Assembly: GCA_045643165.1 (NCBI GenBank)
Contig: JAZUKF010000140.1
Coordinates: 1 to 10,487, forward strand
DNA from: SIG575 sp045643165
GTDB taxonomy: Bacteria > Bacillota > Clostridia > Oscillospirales > Acutalibacteraceae
Direction of reading: 5' to 3'
DNA length: 10,487 nucleotides
In this document: piece by piece, positions 1-5,282 of the stretch
Position numbering within the stretch: position 1 is the stretch's first letter
How the letters are laid out: each line of letters begins with the position of its first letter
Position numbers and translations under genes: made by a program
Notes under the pieces: generated by a model
What the model was told of the DNA's origin: nothing
Database searches by the model: none
What the model saw: the letters and a program-made list of their open reading frames with translations, nothing else

Positions 1-114
1 AGAAAGTATAATCCTACAAACTTCCTTCTCATGCACGCAATGGGACCGAATGTTGCCGGTGTAATCGGCTCCGCCGTTGCGGCAGGATTTTTGCTGATGC
101 TTTTCGGTAACTGA
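1..114 (+). CDS. Sodium-translocating decarboxylase beta subunit, C-terminal end (partial)
   Basis: Only the last 37 codons and the TGA stop are inside the window; the gene enters from the left. The visible peptide contains NFLLMHAMGPNVAGVIGSA followed by a hydrophobic stretch ending LLMLFGN. This matches, from memory of the family, the conserved C-terminus of the membrane beta subunit of biotin-dependent decarboxylases (OadB, GcdB, MmdB type). These proteins couple decarboxylation of carboxybiotin to sodium export across the cytoplasmic membrane. The tail alone does not say whether the substrate is oxaloacetate, glutaconyl-CoA or methylmalonyl-CoA, so no gene symbol is given. The gene is followed within about 20 bases by a strong hairpin terminator, so it is the last gene of its operon. 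It is unrelated to the minus-strand genes that follow. Confidence 0.78.
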   Translation, partial: RKYNPTNFLLMHAMGPNVAGVIGSAVAAGFLLMLFGN

Positions 115-134
115 CGGAAAAAATAATAAAGATA

Positions 135-174
135 AAAATGACTATCTACTTTGAAGGAAGTAGGTAGTCATTTT
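135..174 (+). terminator. Intrinsic terminator after the decarboxylase subunit gene
   Basis: A 17-bp stem (135-151 with 158-174) has one G-U pair and a six-base loop, and ends in TTTT followed by GATTTT. The outer four pairs are A-T, so the reverse strand also has a U-rich 3' side (TTTTTATC). The hairpin can therefore also stop transcription arriving on the minus strand from the four-helix-bundle locus. It lies 20 bases after the stop codon at 112-114. The TGA that closes the degraded minus-strand fragment (168-170) is inside the right arm. Confidence 0.85.
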
Positions 175-290
175 GATTTTGACGTATTTATTGATGCAAT
201 AAGCATTCGTCTTATAGAACCGCAGTCATGGATTAAATTGTTGATATTTTCGGATTTGATAAAAAGTATGTGTGGTATTATAATGTAGAT
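168..290 (-). pseudogene. Degraded 3' fragment of a four-helix-bundle (23S rRNA IVP-like) gene
   Basis: Directly after the TGA stop of the neighbouring four-helix-bundle gene (291-293), the same frame stays open for 40 codons to a TGA at 168-170. Its end reads HDCGSIRRMLIASINTSK, which aligns with NDCLEIKRILISSLKTAK at the end of the neighbour: 9 of 17 residues from DC to K are identical and most others are conservative. Further upstream LFIKSENIN aligns with LLIKTDYIN, with about five residues missing between the two blocks. There is no start codon or ribosome binding site of its own. It is therefore best read as the tail of an older or duplicated copy left behind by recombination or a partial duplication. 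The alignment was made by eye. Confidence 0.7.
256..284 (+). promoter_or_regulatory. Possible sigma-A promoter antisense to the four-helix-bundle gene
   Basis: TTGATA at 256-261 and TATAAT at 279-284 are separated by exactly 17 bases, close to the ideal sigma-A arrangement. It would start plus-strand RNA near position 291, antisense to the four-helix-bundle gene and then to ssrA. No plus-strand gene follows before serC. It lies within the coding sequence of the degraded fragment, where AT-rich codons could produce the match by chance. Confidence 0.35.
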
Positions 291-587
291 TCAGTTGGTT
301 TCCTTTGCGGTTTTCAATGACGAAATCAATATTCGTTTTATTTCAAGGCAGTCATTCAGTAAGGAATTGCCTTCCTGCTCATTTATATAGTCTGTTTTTA
401 TCAAAAGTCGAATCCGGCATTCTGTTTCGGCCGTCTCTTTTAGTGAAATCTGAAGTTTGGCAATAAAGTCCGCTTTTGAAGAGCCGAAAACACGCCATTT
501 CAGGCGGGTTCGTATAAGTGCGTTATGCCTAACTATTTTTGCGGCAAAGTCAAGAGATTTTTCTAATATAATACTGCTTGATGACAT
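291..587 (-). CDS. Four-helix bundle protein (23S rRNA intervening-sequence protein family), internally shortened
   Basis: The 98-residue product starts MSSSSIILEKSLDFAAKIVR and contains FGSSKADFIAKLQISLKE (34-51), ETE (54-56), LLIKTDYI (61-68) and an NDCLEIKRILISSLKTAK tail. This is the pattern of the small four-helix-bundle family (Pfam 23S_rRNA_IVP, TIGR02436), whose members are usually about 115-125 residues and have no well-established biochemical role. Between AAKIVR and FGSSKADF there are 13 residues where family members usually have about 33. The part lost includes the second helix and the usual SGTSIGAN-like turn, so the protein may not fold normally. The ATG at 585-587 was chosen because family similarity begins there. 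The same frame reaches an ATG at 668, but that extension is encoded by the inverted repeat and resembles nothing in the family. The Shine-Dalgarno is poor (GAAGTG). It is isolated between ssrA and a terminator, and is followed in frame by a tail fragment of a second copy. It could be expressed or already dead. Confidence 0.72.
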   Translation of the reverse strand: MSSSSIILEKSLDFAAKIVRHNALIRTRLKWRVFGSSKADFIAKLQISLKETAETECRIRLLIKTDYINEQEGNSLLNDCLEIKRILISSLKTAKETN

Positions 588-608
588 TGTTTTCACTTCT
601 GTAAATAA

Positions 609-705
609 AAGATAATAGATAATAGTGAATAGATAACAATACAAAAGCGCACTTAAGTGGTGCATCATTATAAACTATTATCTATTACTTATTATCTATT
701 ATCTT
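609..705. repeat. 28-bp imperfect inverted repeat upstream of the four-helix-bundle gene
   Basis: Positions 609-636 and 678-705 are inverted copies matching at 25 of 28 bases, the three mismatches being adjacent. Each arm is built from the short unit GATAATA repeated with small variations. The 41 bases between them contain the perfect palindrome CACTTAAGTG (650-659). Transcribed from the minus strand, the arms would form a long AU-rich hairpin between the end of ssrA and the start of the four-helix-bundle gene. The arrangement resembles a MITE-like or other miniature repeat, but only this one copy can be seen here. No gene is apparent between 588 and 727. Confidence 0.75.
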
Positions 706-706
706 A

Positions 707-722
707 GCCGCACTTGTGCGGC
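707..722. other. GC-rich hairpin immediately 3' of ssrA (terminator or processing stem)
   Basis: GCCGCA (707-712) and TGCGGC (717-722) form a perfect six-pair stem around CTTG. It lies 5 bases beyond the CCA end of tmRNA. On the minus strand no U-run follows (TAAGATAATAG), so it is not a textbook terminator for ssrA. On the plus strand it is followed by GCTTTT. It may protect or guide 3' processing of the tmRNA precursor. AAAAGCGC (643-650) is an inverted match of GCGCTTTT (721-728), giving an alternative, longer-range pairing. Confidence 0.45.
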
Positions 723-727
723 GCTTT

Positions 728-1077
728 TGGTGGAGATGGCGGTAATCGAAACCGCGTCCGAAAAATCTTTATCGCAACTTTCTACGAGTGTAGCTGATCT
801 TTTAAGATTCCCCTCAAAACACGTCGGTCAGCAGACTTGTTTTTACGGTAGCTTCTTCTGCGTGACAGGGGCCGAAGCACTCCCCCGTTCACGTTCACCG
901 CTAATCGACGCCCTTATGTGAGCCGCGGTACTCTCACACAGGACGGTCGCTTAATTAAGCAACAAGTAATTTTGTATTATTGTCGTTTATTTTTAAACGT
1001 TTGCGGATTTTAAAGCGGTTCCGCACCGCTACTCGCTTATCACGACTTAAATTCCCCGTCGAAATCCTTTCATCCCC
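728..1077 (-). ncRNA. ssrA: Transfer-messenger RNA (tmRNA)
   Basis: On the minus strand the RNA begins GGGGATGAAAGG, continues with TTCGACGGGG, and ends with TTTCGGACGCGG, a TTCGA T-loop and CATCTCCACCA. The ends pair as a seven-base tRNA-like acceptor stem with G-U at the third pair, the alanine identity element, and CCA is encoded. The length of 350 nt is typical. The molecule is charged with alanine, enters stalled ribosomes with SmpB, and replaces the broken message with its own short reading frame, so that the nascent protein is tagged for proteolysis. The gene begins 8 bases after the smpB stop codon, so it is probably co-transcribed with smpB or driven from inside it, then trimmed by RNase P. 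Only the ends, tag and helix 5 were matched; the pseudoknots were not folded in detail. Confidence 0.95.
955..984 (-). other. tmRNA tag-peptide reading frame, predicted DNNTKLLVA
   Basis: In the centre of tmRNA the frame GAC AAT AAT ACA AAA TTA, CTT GTT GCT TAA encodes DNNTKLLVA and stops. The resume codon GAC was chosen because the preceding bases are UAAAC. This places U at -5 and A at -4, the positions needed for correct resumption in E. coli (UAGUC before GCA). The UAA stop overlaps the loop of a hairpin, GUUGCUU with AAGCGAC, which corresponds to helix 5. The hydrophobic end fits a degradation signal, but it ends VA rather than the common AA, and the first residue is Asp rather than Ala. 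The exact first codon is an inference. Confidence 0.65.
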
Positions 1078-1085
1078 GTGTATTA

Positions 1086-1544
1086 TTATCGGTCTTTCAT
1101 TCCTCTTTCGGCTTCACGTCGGGCATCATTTTTGGCGGCAACTGCACGTTTATCGTATAATTTTTTACCTTTGCATAAGCCTAATTCGGCCTTCGCTCTG
1201 CCGTTGACAAAATAAACAGACAGCGGAATTAAAGTTAATCCTTCCTGTTTTATTATGCCGAAATATTTGTTGATTTCTCTTTTATGAAGCAATAATTTTT
1301 TCGGCCTTAAAGGATCTCTGTTAAAAATATTACCGTGTTCGTAGGGACTGATGTGCATGCCGTTGACGAAAACTTCTCCGTCTTTAAAATTGCACCATGA
1401 GTCTTTTAAATTTATTTTTCCCCCACGGACAGATTTAACCTCTGTGCCGAATAGTTCTATACCCGCTTCAACGGTTTCAAGAACAAAATAGTCATGATAT
1501 GCTTTTTTGTTCGTTGAAACGGGTTTACTTTTTTCTTCTTTCAA
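1086..1544 (-). CDS. smpB: SsrA-binding protein SmpB
   Basis: SmpB binds the tRNA-like part of tmRNA and delivers it to stalled ribosomes. The product shows the family pattern: NKKAYHDYFV near the N-terminus, then GTEVKSVR, NGMHISPY, RPKKLLLHKREI and LIPLSVYFVNGRAKAELGL. It ends with the KKLYDKR motif and a basic tail (RREAERGMKDR), which in the family becomes helical in the mRNA channel. The start chosen is TTG at 1542-1544, giving 152 residues, because AGGAG lies 8 bases upstream. A GTG at 1551-1553 is in frame, but it overlaps the Shine-Dalgarno, which leaves no proper spacing. The gene follows recR after 52 bases and precedes ssrA by 8, so protein and RNA partners lie together. The use of TTG suggests modest translation. 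Confidence 0.95.
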   Translation of the reverse strand: MKEEKSKPVSTNKKAYHDYFVLETVEAGIELFGTEVKSVRGGKINLKDSWCNFKDGEVFVNGMHISPYEHGNIFNRDPLRPKKLLLHKREINKYFGIIKQEGLTLIPLSVYFVNGRAKAELGLCKGKKLYDKRAVAAKNDARREAERGMKDR

Positions 1545-1596
1545 GCATATCACTCCTCTTCAATATGATTGAACCAAAAATTGATTTTTATTCTTA

Positions 1597-2196
1597 TTAC
1601 AAAGTTTTTCTGCCTTCAATGGCTTTCTGCAACGTAATTTCATCCGCATATTCCAAATCTCCGCCCACCGGGACACCGTAGGCAAGTCGGGAAACGGTTA
1701 TACCTAACGGTTTTAACAAACGTGAGATATACATTGCGGTGGTTTCTCCCTCTACGGTAGGATTGGTTGCCATTATAACTTCCTTGACTTCTTCATTATT
1801 TATACGTGAAATTAAAGATTTAATGTTTAATTCCTCCGGACCTATTCCGTTTATGGGAGAGATCACACCGTGTAAAACATGGTATGTTCCTTTATATTCC
1901 TTTGTTCTTTCAAAGGCGAGAACGTCAGCGGGATCTTCAACCACGCAGATAACAGATTTATCACGGTTCGGATTTTGACAAATCGAACATTCTTTCTCAT
2001 CGGTCAAATCACCGCAAATACTGCAACGGTGGATTTTTTCGTGAGCATCAAGAACTGTCTGTGCAAAAACACGTGCCTGAACCTCTGACATATTAAGAAC
2101 ATGGAAAGCGATACGTTGTGCGCTTTTTTTTCCTATACCGGGCATCCTTTCAAACTGTTCGATAAGTTTGGCAAGGGGAGCCGCTTTATAGCCCAT
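1597..2196 (-). CDS. recR: Recombination mediator protein RecR
   Basis: RecR works with RecO and RecF to load RecA on single-stranded DNA gaps during recombinational repair. At 199 residues it has the normal family length. An N-terminal helix-hairpin-helix (MPGIGKKSAQRIAF, 18-31) binds DNA. A four-cysteine zinc finger follows (C58, C61, C70, C73), then a Toprim domain from about 81 (VICVVEDPADVLAFE; ATNPTVEGETTA), and a C-terminal Walker-B-like segment (GVPVGGDLEYADEIT). The start ATG shares its A with the TAA stop of ybaB (TAATG), which points to translational coupling. The ribosome binding site lies in the end of ybaB. The order dnaX-ybaB-recR is the common bacterial arrangement. Confidence 0.97.
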   Translation of the reverse strand: MGYKAAPLAKLIEQFERMPGIGKKSAQRIAFHVLNMSEVQARVFAQTVLDAHEKIHRCSICGDLTDEKECSICQNPNRDKSVICVVEDPADVLAFERTKEYKGTYHVLHGVISPINGIGPEELNIKSLISRINNEEVKEVIMATNPTVEGETTAMYISRLLKPLGITVSRLAYGVPVGGDLEYADEITLQKAIEGRKTL

Positions 2197-2549
2197 TAAA
2201 ACAGACCGCCTAAACCGCCGCCGAGTCCGCTGAGACCTGCTTTGGCTTTTTCCATGGATTGATCCATGGCATCTGTTGCTTTGCTGATGGCTTCGTTACA
2301 TGCGGCAATAATCATATCTTCAAGCATTTCGATATCTTCGGGATCTACAACTTCCGGGTTGATTTTTATGCTTTTGATTTCGTGCGTACCCATAACTACG
2401 GCTTCTACGGCACCGCCGCCGGAAGAAGCGGTATATTCGGTTGCTTCAACTTCTGCCTGCATACGCTCCATATCGGCCTGCATATCCTGTATTTTTTTCA
2501 TCATATTGTTTGTGCCGCCGCCGGCACCTCCGGGTATTCTTGCTTTCAT
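2196..2549 (-). CDS. YbaB/EbfC family nucleoid-associated protein
   Basis: This 117-residue DNA-binding protein belongs to the YbaB/EbfC family, small dimers that coat the nucleoid. Visible features are a Gly-rich start, a helix beginning NMMKKIQDMQADMERMQAEV, and a central beta region with GGGAVEAVVMG and IKSIKINPEVV. A helical segment follows (DIEMLEDMIIAACNEAISKA), and the Gly-rich end is GLSGLGGGLGGLF. The start is preceded by GGAGG seven bases away. The gene starts 15 bases after the dnaX stop and overlaps recR by one base, so the three are one transcription unit. Its frequent linkage with dnaX and recR is well known, though its exact part in repair or replication is not settled. Confidence 0.95.
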   Translation of the reverse strand: MKARIPGGAGGGTNNMMKKIQDMQADMERMQAEVEATEYTASSGGGAVEAVVMGTHEIKSIKINPEVVDPEDIEMLEDMIIAACNEAISKATDAMDQSMEKAKAGLSGLGGGLGGLF

Positions 2550-2564
2550 AACTATTCCTCCGTA

Positions 2565-4223
2565 TTATTCAACATTAAACGGAATATCCGTTTCATTTAT
2601 TTTGTTTATTAAATTTTCAAGCGGATCCTTTACCTGAACCGGCTGTGCGGGAACATCATCATTTTTAAAAATTCCGAGACGGTATTTTCTGCCTGTTGCC
2701 GTGTTTACCGCTTCGCTTAATGCACGTCGGTTTGTGTCGATTTTTATAAACGAACTTAAAGTAACATTGTTGCTTTTTATCAGAATAATATCGCCTCTTA
2801 AAATTGCCGTTGAACCTGCAAGCAGACCTTTAAGGGGTTTATTTGTTTTTTCAAGAATTTGAAGGGTTTCTGCCCAAAGAGGGAATATTTCATCCTCGGA
2901 TGAATTGCTTTTTTGAGCAGGTTGCGGTTTCGGCGGTGTGTCGGGAATAAAATCATTGTCCGACGGAGGAGGAATAATATCTTCCTCTTGTGCAACCTCT
3001 TTTTCGGGAACAGGCGGTGTAATTTCTTCTTTTTTCCGAACAGAAGGCTCTTCTGCCTTAATCGGGGCGGGAGTTATACCTCCGGCAATCGCATTTTCAA
3101 GCGATGATATTCTTGAAAGTATTGCCTCGTTGCTTCCGAGAAGTTTCGGATTACAAAGACGGATAAATGCCATTTCCGTTTCTATACGTCTGTTAAATCC
3201 TTTTTTGAGATTTGCAACGGTTTCTTCAAAAACGGAAAGGGAATAAAGAACATTTTCCAGAGTCATTCTGCCGGATTGTTCACGGATTTTTTCCATTTCT
3301 TCCTTTGAACAGATAATAAGATTATCGGGATTTTTAACCGCTTTAATGATTATTATATTTCTCAGATGATTGATGATTTCCGTGCAAAGTTTTTCCATAT
3401 CGCAGGAGCTGTTATGAAGTTCGTCAATCATTTGCAGAGCCTTGGAAATATCATGTGAAATAATCGCTTCCGTTAAATCGTACAGATATGACCTTCCTGC
3501 AAGTCCCGCCGTTATATTCACAATTTCGGTGGTAATATCTCTGCTTCTTGATGCACATTGATCAAGCAAAGATAACGCATCACGTAAAGCACCGTCAGCA
3601 ATTCTCGCAATTAACATTGCGGCTTCACTGTCAATTTTTAAATCTTCACAGGAGCAAACATATTTTAATCTTTCGGAAATATCCTCCGGGGAAATTCTGC
3701 GAAAATCAAAACGCTGACATCTTGAAAGAATAGTGGCGGGCATTTTGTGAACTTCCGTCGTGGCAAGAATGAATTTAACATGTTCCGGCGGTTCCTCTAA
3801 AATCTTTAATAAAGCATTGAATGCTTCAATCGTAAGCATATGAACTTCGTCGATGATATAGACACGGTATTTGGCATTTGCCGGAGTAAAGTTTGCCTCA
3901 TCACGCAAATCACGGATGCTGTCAATACCTCTGTTACTTGCGGCATCATTTTCGATTACATCGGTGATTGAGCCGCTGTCAATGCCTTTGCACATTTCAC
4001 ATTCATTACATGGATTACCGTCCACGGGATGAAGACAGTTGATGGCTTTCGCCAAAATTCTTGCGCAGGTGGTTTTACCCGTACCCCTTGAACCGTTGAA
4101 AAGATAGGCATGGGAAATCTTTCCGTCCTTCAATTCGTTTGAAAGAACGGATGTAACATGGGATTGTCCTACAACATCGGAAAAAATTTGCGGACGGTAT
4201 TTTCTGTAAAGAGCCTGATACAT
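2565..4223 (-). CDS. dnaX: DNA polymerase III subunit gamma/tau (clamp-loader ATPase)
   Basis: DnaX is the motor subunit of the clamp loader, which places the sliding clamp on DNA; its tau form also ties the loader to polymerase and helicase. The 552-residue product has a Walker A GSRGTGKT (44-51), four zinc-binding cysteines (63, 72, 75, 78) and a Walker B IIDEVH (123-128). It also has sensor 1 ATTE (154-157), the SRC arginine-finger motif (167-169) and sensor 2 GALRDA (211-216). Domain III follows. From about 380 to 445 there is a Pro/Glu-rich linker, then a C-terminal tau-type domain with LWAETLQILEKTNKPLKGLL and TGRKYRLGIF. AGGAGG lies seven bases before the ATG. The gene begins 30 bases after the SRP RNA and may be read through from its promoter. 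A run of six A's with a downstream hairpin at 2889-2914 could allow a shorter gamma product; this is speculative. Confidence 0.97.
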   Translation of the reverse strand: MYQALYRKYRPQIFSDVVGQSHVTSVLSNELKDGKISHAYLFNGSRGTGKTTCARILAKAINCLHPVDGNPCNECEMCKGIDSGSITDVIENDAASNRGIDSIRDLRDEANFTPANAKYRVYIIDEVHMLTIEAFNALLKILEEPPEHVKFILATTEVHKMPATILSRCQRFDFRRISPEDISERLKYVCSCEDLKIDSEAAMLIARIADGALRDALSLLDQCASRSRDITTEIVNITAGLAGRSYLYDLTEAIISHDISKALQMIDELHNSSCDMEKLCTEIINHLRNIIIIKAVKNPDNLIICSKEEMEKIREQSGRMTLENVLYSLSVFEETVANLKKGFNRRIETEMAFIRLCNPKLLGSNEAILSRISSLENAIAGGITPAPIKAEEPSVRKKEEITPPVPEKEVAQEEDIIPPPSDNDFIPDTPPKPQPAQKSNSSEDEIFPLWAETLQILEKTNKPLKGLLAGSTAILRGDIILIKSNNVTLSSFIKIDTNRRALSEAVNTATGRKYRLGIFKNDDVPAQPVQVKDPLENLINKINETDIPFNVE

Positions 4224-4252
4224 TTTCTGCCTCCTTTTCTCAGTTAAATAAA

Positions 4253-4398
4253 ATGAGCATTATCTTGGTCATGTAGCGTGCAGGCGGACTGTGGCGCACA
4301 GAGCTAACCGCTTAATGCTGCTCGATTCCTCGCCTGACATGGTTCACGGCGTTCCATCGCACAGGACCCACACGCCACATGACCAAAACAAAGCTCAT
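4253..4398 (-). ncRNA. ffs: Signal recognition particle RNA (4.5S/scRNA, no Alu domain)
   Basis: On the minus strand the apical part reads AACCATGTCAGG, a GGAA tetraloop, and AGCAGCATTAAGCGG. This is the SRP domain IV signature to which Ffh binds. The ends pair over 16 bases (4386-4371 with 4265-4280), and a further six pairs (ATGAGC with GCTCAT) close the molecule at 4398/4253. This gives about 146 nt in one long rod. No Alu-type domain was recognised, so it is closer to the small bacterial form than to the roughly 270-nt Bacillus form. The 3' end runs into TTTATTT, which could end transcription. The exact ends are estimates. Its place directly upstream of dnaX is the arrangement known from other Firmicutes. 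Confidence 0.88.
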
Positions 4399-4420
4399 CT
4401 GTTTGTGTTCGGTAATAGGT

Positions 4421-4449
4421 ATTATAATATATTTTTTTATTAAATGCAA
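4421..4449 (-). promoter_or_regulatory. Promoter of the SRP RNA gene
   Basis: On the minus strand TTGCAT (4449-4444) and a perfect TATAAT (4426-4421) are 17 bases apart, with an A-rich spacer. The predicted start near 4413-4416 is 15-18 bases before the closing stem of the SRP RNA. It begins 18 bases after the stop codon of the HAD gene. It resembles the predicted pgk promoter (CTTGCATTT core). Confidence 0.8.
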
Positions 4450-4466
4450 GAGAAAATACACATATT

Positions 4467-5258
4467 TTATATTTCTGATATAATCTTTGCGATTGCGTTG
4501 TCATAATTTGACACTGTTACGAAATCTGCCGCCCTTTTTACGGATTCAACGGCATTTTCAACGGCGTATCCTTTATCGGCAATTTTGATCATGGAAATAT
4601 CGTTTTCAAAATCTCCTACGCAAATTACGGTATGTATATTTCCCAGAATGTTTTTTATGTCAAGGACTCTATTCCCCTTTGTTGCGTTAATGTCAAGAAT
4701 TTCCTGCCCCGTAGGCCAGCTTCTCGGAAAATTGCAGAGATTTTTATATTTGCCGGAATTTAAAATTTTCTGAAATTCAAGGGTTGCTTTTTCGTCAACT
4801 CCCCGAAAAACAAATTTACACCATTTTTCACGTAAGGATAAAGTTTTTTTCAATTCCGGCACAGACTCTTTTCCGGAAATGTCAACATTAAAGGTTTTGT
4901 CCTCTCCCACGATATCCATGTTGACAACGAGATGGCTGTAATTTTCCGCCACCTCCACAGGTAGTTTTTTTACTTCATCACGAAGATATACTTTTTTCAG
5001 ATAACGGTTTTCTTCAAAACTGAAAATCATTGAGCCGTTAATTGTTACGGCAGGTGCATTCGGGACTACGTAAGGGAAAATGATTTCCCGTAGGTATTCC
5101 GGCATTCTGCCCGTTGCAAAGGTGAAAACACCGCCTTCGGACTGAAAGGTTTTTATCGCTTCACAGTTTTTATCGGAGATAATTTTGCCATCGTCATAAT
5201 GTGCCGATAAAGTTCCGTCTAAATCGGAGCATATTAAAATACCGTCATATTTTCCCAT
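4467..5258 (-). CDS. HAD superfamily hydrolase, Cof-type phosphatase
   Basis: This 263-residue protein has the four HAD phosphatase motifs. These are DLDGT (12-16, with D12 the expected nucleophile and D14 the acid/base), FATGR (47-51, motif II Thr49), Lys194 in NATKGNRV (motif III) and GDFEND (215-220, metal-binding acids). The region between motifs II and III is a C2-type cap, and EILDI...KG is typical of the Cof/YidA group. Such enzymes dephosphorylate sugar phosphates or other small phosphate esters; the substrate cannot be told from sequence. The gene starts 24 bases after the gpmI stop, so they probably share a transcript, and AGGAG precedes the ATG by about 10 bases. A role in detoxifying glycolytic phosphate side products would fit but is only a guess. 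Confidence 0.9.
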   Translation of the reverse strand: MGKYDGILICSDLDGTLSAHYDDGKIISDKNCEAIKTFQSEGGVFTFATGRMPEYLREIIFPYVVPNAPAVTINGSMIFSFEENRYLKKVYLRDEVKKLPVEVAENYSHLVVNMDIVGEDKTFNVDISGKESVPELKKTLSLREKWCKFVFRGVDEKATLEFQKILNSGKYKNLCNFPRSWPTGQEILDINATKGNRVLDIKNILGNIHTVICVGDFENDISMIKIADKGYAVENAVESVKRAADFVTVSNYDNAIAKIISEI

Positions 5259-5282
5259 GGCAAATTATCTCCTGAACAGTTT

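Noticed and set aside
588..668. N-terminal extension of the four-helix-bundle protein to an ATG at 668
   Set aside because: The extra 27 residues are encoded by the inverted repeat. They have no family similarity, and no Shine-Dalgarno precedes that ATG.
1..730. Genomic island integrated at the ssrA 3' end
   Set aside because: Islands often use this site, but no integrase gene and no second copy of the tmRNA 3' end are visible in the window.
727..1207. Open frames on the plus strand of 64 and 75 codons
   Set aside because: They lie antisense to the tmRNA gene (and the smpB end) and show no protein-like pattern or ribosome binding site.
1545..1553. GTG start for smpB at 1551-1553
   Set aside because: The Shine-Dalgarno AGAGGAG runs into the GTG itself, leaving no spacing, whereas TTG at 1542-1544 is eight bases away.
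2259..2637. Two long plus-strand frames opposite ybaB
   Set aside because: They are antisense to ybaB and the dnaX end, low in complexity and without a start signal.
3029..3038. A6G run in dnaX as a frameshift site
   Set aside because: The frame is CGG AAA AAA GAA, so a -1 shift would put the first tRNA on GAA. No hairpin or early stop follows closely.
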